Virus record (IMG/VR): IMGVR_UViG_3300033153_013547
Coordinates: 1-64,000 of that record
Length of the DNA: 64,000 nucleotides
Source: a virus
Strand: one strand, 5' to 3'
Shown here piece after piece: positions 57,345 through 64,000 of this stretch (its first letter is position 1; every line of letters begins with the position of its first letter). The position numbers were made by a program, and so were the translations under genes. The notes under the pieces were generated by a model that was not told the DNA's origin, made no database searches, and saw only the letters and a list, made by a program, of their open reading frames with translations.

Positions 57345-57944
57345 CTATTTGTTACTCCGTGAGAGCTTTTTGAGAGCTCTGCTGAAACGACGAGGCATGA
57401 TATAACGAAATTCGTATAGAAAGTTCTGAACAATTATAGCAAACTTATTCCATTGCCACTTAGACTTATCAATAGATAGATAGAGCTTACAGCCATCTAT
57501 TTCTATGATCTTGGTAGCAATATCAGGTTTGTTAGAGTCAGAATATACAACAATCTTGCTAGCTAAAACCTCGTTGCATATATGATTTTTGTGTTCCAAG
57601 ATTGCCTGTTGAATTTCTAAGCATGTACTTATGTCAGGATCATTTGGGACAAAACCAATACCAAGCAATATTTTGTCTGCATATTTCAAATTGAGTTCTT
57701 TTCTGTAATGCTGAACATGGCTAACCAATTCACGAGCCTTACCTTCAACGACAAGATCAGATACAAGCGTTGTATCAAGGACAGCCATGAGATTATTGCT
57801 ACTACGAGAAGTATAACCTTCTTTCTCGGCAATGATGACTTCAATCTCATCTCTGAACATTTCAACCCACTTGTCATCAATCTTGACAAAAAACTGACCA
57901 TTGTCTTCAAAACGCCATCTGCCATTTTCAAGGTGTGTTGTCAT
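57345..57944 (-). CDS. free-standing IleRS C-terminal-like (DUF5915) domain
   Basis: Residues 40-105 read IIAEKEGYTSRSSNNLMAVL, DTTLVSDLVVEGKARELVSH and VQHYRKELNLKYADKILLGI. This is the wording of the DUF5915 segment at the end of isoleucyl-tRNA synthetases (VALDT.LT.EL..EGLARE..R.iQ..RK...l...D.I). No catalytic domain is present. It may bind tRNA or an IleRS partner. It starts just after the Lon-like gene. Confidence 0.8.
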   Translation of the reverse strand: MTTHLENGRWRFEDNGQFFVKIDDKWVEMFRDEIEVIIAEKEGYTSRSSNNLMAVLDTTLVSDLVVEGKARELVSHVQHYRKELNLKYADKILLGIGFVPNDPDISTCLEIQQAILEHKNHICNEVLASKIVVYSDSNKPDIATKIIEIDGCKLYLSIDKSKWQWNKFAIIVQNFLYEFRYIMPRRFSRALKKLSRSNK

Positions 57945-57949
57945 AATAC

Positions 57950-58486
57950 TTACCAAGGAAGAACATATTCCAATATGTCTTCTACTTTTTCAGCAGGAAT
58001 AATGTTCAGATCATATTTTAGCAAGTCTTGGGAATAGTTTGAAGCAGGTAAAACCACTGCTTTCAAACCATTTTCTTTTGCTGCAAACAATTTAGCAGGA
58101 AGACTGCCAACAGAGGATATAAAACCATCAGATGATATTTCACCCATTATACCAATATCTGGATCAACAGATTTCATGGTTACCAGGCTTATTATAGCAA
58201 CAGCAATGGCTACTCCTGCACTGGATCCATCAAGAGGAATGGGAGAAGAAAACAAAAAATTGCGTAGAAAAAAAACCTCTGGATCAATATTTATGTCCAT
58301 ACTTTTGACTGCCATAAAGGCTGTCCTACAACTTTTACAAAATGAATTGCACAAACCATTGGCAAACAAAAGTTTTCCTTGACCAGCATCCAATTCAACC
58401 TTTATGGTTATCAATTTCCCTCGTATTGCCAAGCAACCATTCTTGGAACCAAGGGTTATTCCAAGACCAGTAGATACACCTATCAT
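57950..58486 (-). CDS. free-standing Lon-type (S16) protease domain
   Basis: The 178-residue protein has IPLDGSSAGVAIAVAII (residues 83-99, catalytic Ser89 in place of PKDGPSAG) and GIMGEISSDGFISSVGSLPA, KLFAAKENG (Lys132). The Ser-Lys dyad and the rest of the fold are intact. There is no AAA+ or N-terminal domain, so it needs another unfoldase, possibly the phage Clp protein; that link is inference. Related free-standing domains occur in archaeal LonB-like and phage proteins. Confidence 0.88.
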   Translation of the reverse strand: MIGVSTGLGITLGSKNGCLAIRGKLITIKVELDAGQGKLLFANGLCNSFCKSCRTAFMAVKSMDINIDPEVFFLRNFLFSSPIPLDGSSAGVAIAVAIISLVTMKSVDPDIGIMGEISSDGFISSVGSLPAKLFAAKENGLKAVVLPASNYSQDLLKYDLNIIPAEKVEDILEYVLPW

Positions 58487-58683
58487 CAGTTTTCTTCTTC
58501 TAATAGGTCTTCTTTGTGTCTTCTTTTTCTTGTATATTTTGTCTTGTCTCTATGTGGTCCTCTACCAGATCTCAAGAGAAATGGCAGAAGATCCTTTTTT
58601 TCTATTTTGGTTAGTAAATCCTTCTGTTTTTTCTTCTTGTTGCGCCGCCTCCGGCGGCGCCTGGCCTTTGTGTCAGTTTCCAT
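58486..58683 (-). CDS. very basic small protein, 65 aa
   Basis: It reads ARRRRRRRNKKKKQKDLLTK, then KYTRKRRHKEDLL. The seven-arginine run is encoded by the GC-rich palindrome at 58642-58660. It overlaps the Lon-like start by one base. Low complexity weakens the call. Confidence 0.55.
   Translation of the reverse strand: METDTKARRRRRRRNKKKKQKDLLTKIEKKDLLPFLLRSGRGPHRDKTKYTRKRRHKEDLLEEEN
58642..58660. repeat. GC-rich 8-bp palindrome with 3-base loop
   Basis: GCGCCGCC (58642-58649), TCC loop, GGCGGCGC (58653-58660). It is by far the GC-richest stretch in the area and would form a strong hairpin in DNA or RNA. Confidence 0.7.
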
Positions 58684-58685
58684 CG

Positions 58686-58778
58686 TTATTTTTCAGTCCT
58701 TTTTCTGATGAAGCAAGAAATGGCATAATACAAAAAAGGAAGCAAAAGCCAAATTAGATTGAATTCTCCTCCAATCAT
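58686..58778 (-). CDS. small membrane protein, 30 aa
   Basis: A strong AAAAGGAGGGTGTC site precedes the ATG. The peptide is one hydrophobic helix (GGEFNLIWLLLPFLYYAISC) with basic end (RKRTEK). It could be a small holin-like or regulatory peptide. Confidence 0.6.
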   Translation of the reverse strand: MIGGEFNLIWLLLPFLYYAISCFIRKRTEK

Positions 58779-58800
58779 GACACCCTCCTTTTCCCCTGAC

Positions 58801-58830
58801 GTGCCCATTACTTCGACGCGTGATGGGCAC
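58801..58830 (-). promoter_or_regulatory. hairpin before the ribosome site of the 58686 gene
   Basis: GTGCCCAT (58801-58808) and ATGGGCAC (58823-58830) form an 8-bp stem. It lies 14 bases upstream of the AGGAGG of the small membrane gene and 19 bases after the stop of the 58850 gene, so it could end one transcript or control the next. Confidence 0.5.
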
Positions 58831-58849
58831 TGTATGGGTCGTGGTTAGG

Positions 58850-59164
58850 CTATTCCGCTCCAGAACAACAATATGCATATGTTCCTTTGGGCAACCGCGC
58901 AATAGCATCTGCGCCTTCCGGCCAGTGCCCCTGAACAACGTCGAGTTCGTATTGGCACGCGCAACTTGGGTCTTTAATAATAATTGCCTCTCCCTCTGGA
59001 AAGCGGCCTTGAATGACATGTTCAGCGTACCAGTAGCACCAATCCGGCGCGTCTTCGTGTTGAGTAAACTCCTTCCACGTGGCGGGTAATTGCTTTAGTG
59101 TGCCTTTACACGCGCCTGCCTTACGTGCCTTCTCGATACAATGCCTGTAATCTCTAGTTCTCAT
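58850..59164 (-). CDS. phage protein with repeated YA-x-x-V-I-x-G-R-x-PEGE motif, 104 aa, higher GC
   Basis: The protein has two similar units: YWYAEHVIQGRFPEGEAIII and YELDVVQGHWPEGADAIA. Such YA..vi.GR.pEgE repeats are common in phage proteins of unknown role. The gene is markedly GC-rich compared with its neighbours. It overlaps the next gene by 11 bases. Confidence 0.82.
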   Translation of the reverse strand: MRTRDYRHCIEKARKAGACKGTLKQLPATWKEFTQHEDAPDWCYWYAEHVIQGRFPEGEAIIIKDPSCACQYELDVVQGHWPEGADAIARLPKGTYAYCCSGAE

Positions 59165-59381
59165 TTACGTCCTCCTGTTTTATAGCTAATATCTGACCTA
59201 GCTCTTCATCAGACCACATAGACTTGTGAAGAGTTTCCAGAGCATTGGAAGGTTTGGTCTCTATTTTGAAGAAAGATGACAGATGTCTTGAAAAGATTGT
59301 TCCTATGGTAACTCCATAGATAAATACAACAATGAATGAGAGACTAAATGTAATAACTGCCATAGAAACTTCTAATCCCAT
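59154..59381 (-). CDS. membrane protein, 75 aa
   Basis: One hydrophobic helix (VSMAVITFSLSFIVVFIYGV) and a soluble helical tail. The ATG at 59381 overlaps the upstream gene; an in-frame ATG at 59363 is an alternative. Confidence 0.65.
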   Translation of the reverse strand: MGLEVSMAVITFSLSFIVVFIYGVTIGTIFSRHLSSFFKIETKPSNALETLHKSMWSDEELGQILAIKQEDVNEN

Positions 59382-59947
59382 AAAAAGGTATAGTAAGACC
59401 AAAAATCATCAAGATCAGCAATAGCCTGTTCCATTACTTGAGTATAGTCTTTGAGAGGACAATCTTCAATTGTAGCAATAGTAACAAGAGCTGCTTGCCA
59501 TTTTTTCAATTGATCAACAGAAAGTTCAGGAAAACAATCTTTCTCATCCTTGCCTTCTCTTTCTTTGTCAATCATTTCTTGAGTTGGTAAATGAGCATGA
59601 TCAATAAGTTTTTGGAGATTATGATATATGTTCCAACCAAGAAAATCACAATAATTCCAATGATCAGGATCAGCATATCCTCTGGTGGCTCTTTGCCAAG
59701 CCCACAAAAAGGGCATAAATGGATACCAGAGAAAGTCAAATATGTCTGTGGCAGACATCCAACTAAGAGGATGGTTGTCAGCAAATTTTGAACGCAAAAT
59801 TAGTCTAAACCATATAAAGGCAAATACCAGTTGCCAGTTAGCAGAATTGAACCAAGTTCTCCTAAAACTTGTTTCACCCATAGTAAAAACGTTAGCTAAA
59901 TGTGTTTTAGGCATGGCAACTTTCTTAGTATCATTTGATGTCTTCAT
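59372..59947 (-). CDS. hypothetical protein, 191 aa
   Basis: Aromatic-rich, mostly helical: WQLVFAFIWFRLILRSKFAD, then DHWNYCDFLGWNIYHNLQKL. GGAGAACAA precedes the ATG at 59947. No family is recognised. Confidence 0.75.
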   Translation of the reverse strand: MKTSNDTKKVAMPKTHLANVFTMGETSFRRTWFNSANWQLVFAFIWFRLILRSKFADNHPLSWMSATDIFDFLWYPFMPFLWAWQRATRGYADPDHWNYCDFLGWNIYHNLQKLIDHAHLPTQEMIDKEREGKDEKDCFPELSVDQLKKWQAALVTIATIEDCPLKDYTQVMEQAIADLDDFWSYYTFLWD

Positions 59948-60461
59948 TTGTTCTCCATATTTTAGGCCAATTGCTGTATATTCCATCATCAGATAACTTA
60001 GGCAGTGGGCAGTCAGGTAAAATGCCTTGTTCAAGTGCATCCTGATACCTCTGGAAGGAAGCCAAAGTATATGGCTTAGGATAAGCATCATCAACCACAG
60101 GACAAATATTTACTGGACAATCAGCACAGCAAAACACTAATTCTACTTGAACTGAGGGTGAAGGAATAGTTTTTACCCGGATTGCTACACGAATACCTTT
60201 TTTGTCAGTCATGTTGATCCTCAACAAACATATATGAGAAAATTTTTCTACAAGTTGTTCAATAAATAACTTGACTTTATAGGGACAGAGTAAAGAATCA
60301 CCAAGCTCAATGCATTTGCCATTCACATCTATATGCCAATATGTTTTTGTTGCATCAATAAGGATATAGGCATGTCCTGATGATTTATCAGGTAATGTAA
60401 AATCCCAGTAAAAATCTCCAGAACCAGATTGCTTCCAATTACCTTTTAGTTTGGTGTTCAT
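59931..60461 (-). CDS. two-part protein: PC-KAKLAAE-like domain plus cysteine-rich domain
   Basis: The first 80 residues read KGNWKQSGSGDFYWDFTLPD, then LLCPYKVKLFIEQLVEKFS, matching the family. A second part (from MTDKKGIRVAIRVK) has CCADCPVNICP, a zinc-like cluster, and FQRYQDALEQGILPDCPLPK. This looks like a fusion of two originally separate genes. GAGGA precedes the ATG. Confidence 0.75.
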   Translation of the reverse strand: MNTKLKGNWKQSGSGDFYWDFTLPDKSSGHAYILIDATKTYWHIDVNGKCIELGDSLLCPYKVKLFIEQLVEKFSHICLLRINMTDKKGIRVAIRVKTIPSPSVQVELVFCCADCPVNICPVVDDAYPKPYTLASFQRYQDALEQGILPDCPLPKLSDDGIYSNWPKIWRTNEDIK

Positions 60462-60482
60462 CAATAATTCCTCTAAGCAGTT

Positions 60483-60800
60483 CTAATCAAATTCTTCATA
60501 CAACCACTCAGATTCTTTAGCCCTATCAACATGATTAATTATCATATTGTTGTTATTGTAAGATACTTTGAACAACTGCCAAGATTGATTGCTATCTCGT
60601 GGTATGTACCAATAAAGAGGGTTGTAGCCAAATTTTTCAATGAAACGACGAGAATATGCTGCATATCGTGAATTTTTAGATGTATTTTGCTCAAAGACAG
60701 CACCAAATTGATTATGAAATTGTTTGAGTGCTCCCCCAGACATAGGAGCACTCTGAATTGCTTTCCTAACCATATTGATCATCATAGATATAGAAATCAT
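60483..60800 (-). CDS. hypothetical protein, 105 aa
   Basis: A helical protein with FHNQFGAVFEQNTSKNSRYA and a basic middle. GGAGG precedes the ATG, which overlaps the end of the next gene (ATGA). No family. Confidence 0.7.
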   Translation of the reverse strand: MISISMMINMVRKAIQSAPMSGGALKQFHNQFGAVFEQNTSKNSRYAAYSRRFIEKFGYNPLYWYIPRDSNQSWQLFKVSYNNNNMIINHVDRAKESEWLYEEFD

Positions 60801-61297
60801 GATTGTTCCTCCTGTTGCATTCCTCTCATTTCTATAGATCTATTGTTCCTTTCTTGTTCATTCCTATCAGCCAGGTAATCCCTGGCTTCATATGCTTCCT
60901 GAGCCAATTCTGGTATTTCCTGACTAAACTCTGACTGAACAGCACTACCACCTTTTGGTGGATTTGTTGGTTTCTTGTTATCATTTGGTTGATAACCTTG
61001 AAAATTGTTCTGTCGAGGAACAACAACACTACCTGACTCATTAAGTTCAGAAATATACAGATGACCCACCAGAGGTTGTAACGGAGAATTGTTGTTACCT
61101 ATAGACTTATCAGATTCAGGAACATATGAGTGATCTACCAGAGATTGTGATGAGGAATTGTTGTTACCTATAGACACATGAATCTCAAGTCCTGCAAGTT
61201 CTTTGACATCAGAAATCAAATTCCTGATTTCCCTAATGATGACAATAGCATCTTTAGGTTTATCCAACACTTCTTTTACCAATGTAATCCAGTCCAT
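60797..61297 (-). CDS. hypothetical protein with internal tandem repeat, 166 aa
   Basis: The N-terminal helix (residues 1-45) is followed by two copies of a 23-residue unit beginning SIGNNNS (the DNA unit is 69 bp, 61050-61187) and by a low-complexity Q/E/N-rich end. It may be a flexible linker or scaffold protein. Unknown family. Confidence 0.75.
   Translation of the reverse strand: MDWITLVKEVLDKPKDAIVIIREIRNLISDVKELAGLEIHVSIGNNNSSSQSLVDHSYVPESDKSIGNNNSPLQPLVGHLYISELNESGSVVVPRQNNFQGYQPNDNKKPTNPPKGGSAVQSEFSQEIPELAQEAYEARDYLADRNEQERNNRSIEMRGMQQEEQS
61050..61187. repeat. 69-bp tandem repeat, two copies
   Basis: GAATTGTTGTTACCTATAGA occurs at 61086 and at 61155 with the surrounding unit duplicated in frame. 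The copies have diverged slightly. Confidence 0.8.
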
Positions 61298-61306
61298 AAT
61301 AACTCC

Positions 61307-61510
61307 TTATCCATTTTTTCCCACATCAAGTGGAACAAATCCCAACTTTTTCCTAACCAGTTTCTCACTATCTTTCTCGTCATACAACACAAAATCTTTA
61401 TCCTTAGAACAAATGGAACAAATCCTACTAATTTGAAGAGTTTTGCTGTGAATAACCCAGACGAGATCTAAATACTTTCCACACAATTGACATTTACCCT
61501 GTCTAATCAT
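61307..61510 (-). CDS. zinc-ribbon protein, 67 aa
   Basis: CQLCGKYLDLVW...RICSICSKDKDF gives two CxxC pairs, probably a zinc ribbon. AGGAGG lies before the ATG at 61510. Confidence 0.75.
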   Translation of the reverse strand: MIRQGKCQLCGKYLDLVWVIHSKTLQISRICSICSKDKDFVLYDEKDSEKLVRKKLGFVPLDVGKNG

Positions 61511-61772
61511 GATCCTCCTGGGAAAGTAAATCATTCCATTCGTCTATAGTAGCACCTGACATAAGAAATTCCCTCTGATCATTGGTATATTCTGGGAAAA
61601 TCTGCTGAACAGATTTTTCTAAGTCATAGACAAGATCATGATACTGATCAGAAGTCATGATAAACTCTTGGGAGTGTAACTTTCCTGTAAGTAAAGACCT
61701 TACAACAATATTCATTTTCAAGAGTCCAGAGGGAAGTGTTGTCAAATTCTCAATTCTTCTTAGTGCTAACAA
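61503..61772 (-). CDS. hypothetical protein, 89 aa, TTG start
   Basis: A TTG start has GGAG seven bases upstream. The product is helical with TSDQYHDLVYDLEKSVQQIF. It overlaps the zinc-ribbon gene by 8 bases. Confidence 0.6.
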   Translation of the reverse strand: MLALRRIENLTTLPSGLLKMNIVVRSLLTGKLHSQEFIMTSDQYHDLVYDLEKSVQQIFPEYTNDQREFLMSGATIDEWNDLLSQEDHD

Positions 61773-61815
61773 TATTCTACTCCTTTCAACCTTTTTATAA
61801 AGTTCCTAATAGACC

Positions 61816-62064
61816 TTAGACAGAATGGCTGTTGAAATATCGAGTAACATTGTGCTTTGCTTCATGTGCTGTTGCAAATGGGAATACTATCTCGTAATCA
61901 CCATTCTTATGGTCAAATTCCCAGCTCCATACTGATGGTTTGCATATGGAGTCTTCTACAATCACAGCACGTCCTGCTGGGAAAAGACGCTCATACTTTT
62001 CGCGTACATTGGGTGTAAATGGATTACGACCGATGCGATCAATCTTTTTCCATCTTCTGTCCAT
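61816..62064 (-). CDS. hypothetical protein, 82 aa
   Basis: TAGGAGGAAAGCGG precedes the ATG. The middle reads ERLFPAGRAVIVEDSICKPS and the end FPFATAHEAKHNVTRYFNS. No family. Confidence 0.7.
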   Translation of the reverse strand: MDRRWKKIDRIGRNPFTPNVREKYERLFPAGRAVIVEDSICKPSVWSWEFDHKNGDYEIVFPFATAHEAKHNVTRYFNSHSV

Positions 62065-62407
62065 CCGCTTTCCTCCTAAACTTATGGTTTTTGTTTGTTT
62101 GACCAATACAAGAACAAAAACCATAATCAGTCAAGAATGACTGATAGATGTAATTCCCATTTGACAAATATTAGAGTCAAATAGTGACTTACCCTTGTTC
62201 ACCCAGCCATCTTTTTATTCAAAAGGGAGCCCAATGCAAGCATTCAGGCAAAGATGGATCAGTCAAGGTGTCTTAATACTAAAAATAAGCAGCCAAGCAA
62301 ACAGGGCTGTAATCAAAAGCATTTCTATAAATGCTCCTTTTGCAACCCAGCATTTGTGGAATGCTTTGTTTGCTTGACCAATACCTATGGCAGAGCTAAA
62401 ACTTCAG
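62065..62407. promoter_or_regulatory. 343-base gene-poor stretch with inverted repeats
   Basis: No ATG-started gene of normal character is supported. It holds the inverted repeat TTATGGTTTTTGTT/AACAAAAACCATAA (62082-62126), ATCAGTCA/TGACTGAT (62126-62145), ATTTGAC/GTCAAAT (62159-62182) and a GATCAGTCAA box (62257-62266). A membrane-like frame (QANKAFHKCWVAKGAFIEML, ending near 62263) lacks a usual start. TTGACT with a TTGTAT 17 bases on (minus strand) could be a promoter for the 61816 gene. Confidence 0.5.
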
Positions 62408-62587
62408 TCAATAAACCAGCCTACCTTTTGACTGATCTTTGACATGATCAGTCAATGTCATAGTAAGCCAATTCCAGCATCTACAAGCTGCCAAAGATGC
62501 TTTATTGAGATAGAAGCAATCCTTGGGACCCAACTTACCACATATTGGGTAGAGGATTCTTCTACTCTTCAACCAACATATTCCCAT
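62408..62587 (-). CDS. small cysteine-rich protein, 59 aa
   Basis: The ATG overlaps the stop of the 62587 gene (TAATG). Five cysteines, CGKLG and CRCWNWL, suggest zinc binding. The hairpin TTGACTGATC/GATCAGTCAA lies inside its end. Coding support is modest. Confidence 0.45.
   Translation of the reverse strand: MGICWLKSRRILYPICGKLGPKDCFYLNKASLAACRCWNWLTMTLTDHVKDQSKGRLVY
62428..62455. repeat. 10-bp perfect inverted repeat
   Basis: TTGACTGATC (62428-62437) and GATCAGTCAA (62446-62455) pair perfectly with an 8-base loop. The same ATCAGTCA box occurs at 62126, 62257 and 63073. Confidence 0.7.
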
Positions 62588-62982
62588 TAGTTGGTTGTTG
62601 AGGTCTTTTCCCTAATAGACAAAAACTGAATGTCTGGAAGATGTTCTGCTAAGCAACCCACTTCCAAATAAACCTTAGTGTCTTCTGCAGGAATGCCACT
62701 ATTTACTACAGAAATTTCAATAAATAGTGGCACTTGGGGATATTTCTTTATATCATCATGTAACAGAAATATCCCAGTATTCCTGCTATGTTTCCCCATA
62801 TCTATATGCAATTGGTAACCAATATACCTCATAGAAGCATCTGAGCAATGAAGACGCATAGTAAGTAGAAGATAACTGCTTGGAAGATTCATGTCTTCAG
62901 ACAAATTTTCCAACTGCACATGATTATAGATCCAATGAGGTAAGAATTCTAACAGAGTAGCAATCCTTTCTTCAGAAAGCAT
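62587..62982 (-). CDS. hypothetical protein, 131 aa
   Basis: A mixed protein with the stretches SYLLLTMRLHCSDASMRYIG and QVPLFIEISVVNSG. The AGGAGG-type site lies before the ATG. No family. Confidence 0.75.
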   Translation of the reverse strand: MLSEERIATLLEFLPHWIYNHVQLENLSEDMNLPSSYLLLTMRLHCSDASMRYIGYQLHIDMGKHSRNTGIFLLHDDIKKYPQVPLFIEISVVNSGIPAEDTKVYLEVGCLAEHLPDIQFLSIREKTSTTN

Positions 62983-63224
62983 TGTTATCCTCCTGTTTTT
63001 GTATTTTGTGAAGACAACACTTATATTATTCCTAATAATAGAAAATTATAGGAAAATGTGAAATATTTGCTGATCAGTCAGCATCACAAAAAAACAGAGT
63101 TGCAACTATGGTTTGTTGTGGTTTCTGTCTTTCCTACAATTTTTTAGGAATTTGATTGCAAGAAAATTACTGGTCCTTCCAACTCATGCAGTCTTCATGA
63201 AATTGCGTAAGATTATGATAAGCA
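62983..63224 (-). promoter_or_regulatory. 242-base intergenic stretch with promoter-like box
   Basis: The minus strand has a perfect TATAAT (63045-63050), the palindrome TGCTGATCAGTCAGCA (63068-63083) carrying the ATCAGTCA box about 18 bases upstream of it, and a run of eight T. It probably holds the promoter of the 62587 gene. A tiny 22-codon frame at 63167-63235 is not supported. Confidence 0.5.
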
Positions 63225-63545
63225 TCAATAATCATGATTATCCTCTATTTGTTGTTTCCATCTGAGCATGGCTTTTTCTGCAGCCAACTTTGCCTTGTAA
63301 ATACAAGGTTCAAAACCATGGAATGCAGGATCATCTACAGTTCCTAAGGGTATAGACCAAAGAGTTGTCTTAGTTCTACAAAATGATCGTTTGCTGAATA
63401 GTCGCCATGCCCAATTACTATCATGAGATAGGCCTCTCCAAACAATAGCAGCAACTTTTGATCCATCAGGCAAAGAAGTTACCCATTGCCATTCAAGCAA
63501 TACTGGTTTCCAATTACCTACTAATGATTTTGCTTTCTCAATCAT
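63225..63545 (-). CDS. PC-KAKLAAE paralogue family member, 106 aa
   Basis: It contains KSLVGNWKPVLLEWQWVTSL, WAWRLFSKRSF and the end FEPCIYKAKLAAEKAMLRWK, one of the clearest family signatures. GLSHD and SIPLGTVDD are variable parts. The function is unknown. Confidence 0.85.
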   Translation of the reverse strand: MIEKAKSLVGNWKPVLLEWQWVTSLPDGSKVAAIVWRGLSHDSNWAWRLFSKRSFCRTKTTLWSIPLGTVDDPAFHGFEPCIYKAKLAAEKAMLRWKQQIEDNHDY

Positions 63546-63549
63546 CTTG

Positions 63550-63807
63550 TCAGTCAGTGAGCAAACATCTTTGATCTTCTGGTCCTACTACAATGAATGT
63601 CTTCAGTGTTAGTGGTTTAGATTGTTCTTTTACCACAGGGGTTTCCACTTGTTCTAATTTCAGTTGTTGTTCAGATATACCAATAGTAAAGATCAAAGCA
63701 AGTATAATAATTCCAATTACTATATTGCTAACAACAACAATCATAGGAGAGCAGTTTGGATTGTTGATATAACATCCACTGCTACAAGCATCTCTCAATT
63801 CTTTCAT
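63550..63807 (-). CDS. small membrane protein, 85 aa
   Basis: A Cys-rich N-terminus (CSSGCYINNPNCSP) is followed by a membrane helix (MIVVVSNIVIGIIILALIFT) and an acidic tail. Unknown family. Confidence 0.7.
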   Translation of the reverse strand: MKELRDACSSGCYINNPNCSPMIVVVSNIVIGIIILALIFTIGISEQQLKLEQVETPVVKEQSKPLTLKTFIVVGPEDQRCLLTD

Positions 63808-63858
63808 GATTTCTTCCTTTTACACATTTTTCTACTGCAATGAAGACAAAACTATGTT

Positions 63859-64000
63859 CTATGGCATGAAGGAAAGGCTACCCATCACTGGCACAAAACA
63901 ACAAGAAATAGAGAGTAACAAGAGTAACAATAGTCCTGCTGAAATCAAGTAATTTATGAGTAAATCAGTTTGTGAATCAATGGATGAATTCTTGGATAAA
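63859..64000 (-). CDS. C-terminal end of a membrane protein, cut by window edge
   Basis: Only the last 47 codons are in the window: a polar segment, then INYLISAGLLLLLLLLSISC and a short end. The hydrophobic run of leucines suggests a membrane anchor. The start lies outside the window. Confidence 0.45.
   Translation of the reverse strand, partial: LSKNSSIDSQTDLLINYLISAGLLLLLLLSISCCFVPVMGSLSFMP

Noticed and set aside
58379-58757. Plus-strand frames over the Lon-like and basic protein genes
   Set aside because: Low-complexity shadows of minus-strand coding; no ribosome site or family match.
58693-59019. 108-residue minus-strand frame overlapping the 58850 gene
   Set aside because: The GC-rich 58850-59164 frame has a recognisable repeated motif, and the small membrane gene at 58686 with a strong ribosome site occupies the rest.
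62195-62377. Plus-strand 60-codon frame in the gene-poor region
   Set aside because: No ribosome site, coding pattern unlike neighbours, and opposite to all other transcription.
63167-63235. 22-codon minus-strand frame after the 63225 gene
   Set aside because: Overlaps the preceding gene, is very short and has no ribosome site or repeat support.
1-64000. CRISPR array
   Set aside because: No regularly spaced identical repeats were seen; the only tandem repeat (61050-61187) is a coding duplication and the 48 kb copies are not spaced repeats.
1-64000. Alternative genetic code (recoded TAG or TGA)
   Set aside because: Long family proteins (LigA, Clp, RNA polymerase parts, SNF2) are intact with the standard code, and TAA, TAG and TGA all end genes at expected places.

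Overview
The window looks like an internal piece of a large (jumbo-class) lytic bacteriophage genome. It is AT-rich and nearly fully coding. Every gene I can support lies on the minus strand, so transcription runs from high to low coordinates. Start codons are often preceded by AGGAGG-like ribosome binding sites, many genes overlap by 4-8 bases, and standard stop codons are used. I see no capsid, tail, terminase or integrase gene. The content is nucleic-acid metabolism, transcription, translation support, proteolysis and many small accessory proteins. A plasmid origin is possible but less likely, given the divergent split RNA polymerase genes, peptide deformylase, YopX-type proteins, Rnl1-type RNA ligase and tRNAs. 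The host cannot be named; signal peptides, a lipobox protein and a secreted transglycosylase-like protein show that some products reach the cell envelope.

Layout in transcription order (right to left). 64.0-58.7 kb: small membrane, zinc-ribbon and hypothetical proteins, with a gene-poor stretch at 62.07-62.6 kb rich in inverted repeats built on an ATCAGTCA box. 58.7-57.3 kb: a basic peptide, a free-standing Lon-type protease domain and a free-standing IleRS C-terminal-like domain. 57.3-48.3 kb: membrane proteins, a LigD-phosphoesterase/ATP-ligase fusion, decayed gene fragments, a Lar-like zinc protein and tRNA-Leu. 48.3-46.1 kb: three tandem hairpin RNAs with a shared core, followed by a 648-residue protein with a TerD-like DLDLS segment. 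46-39 kb: transglycosylase-like protein, YopX protein, NAD-dependent ligase, secreted protein, XRE regulator and SPOUT methyltransferase. 37.3-33.6 kb: tRNA-Thr, a cluster of small paralogues, metallophosphoesterase, YopX and a proteasome-like Ntn hydrolase. 32.4-29.8 kb: RNA ligase and a glycyl-tRNA-synthetase-like core. 28.7-19.6 kb: beta' and beta RNA polymerase parts, SNF2 helicase, peptide deformylase, NYN nuclease and a Cas4/RecB-like nuclease. 19.5-15 kb: a Clp AAA+ unfoldase and a higher-GC patch with YopX and a tandem pair. 14.7-3.4 kb: SbcD and SbcC, then a complete prokaryotic ubiquitin-like (PRTRC-type) set: Ub-like protein, E2-D protein, JAB peptidase and ThiF/E1, then an S4-like protein, dCMP deaminase and MmcB-like nuclease. 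3.3-0 kb: a DUF115-like protein, small proteins and a DpnA-like DNA methylase that runs off the edge.

The most notable features are the Ub-like conjugation cassette downstream of SbcCD in a genome that also carries a proteasome-like hydrolase, a Clp unfoldase and a Lon domain; the three structured RNA elements at 48.1-48.3 kb; the RNA polymerase reduced to its catalytic halves; and an expanded family of about eight small paralogues sharing a PC-x-Y/H-KAKLAAE motif, with broken copies.
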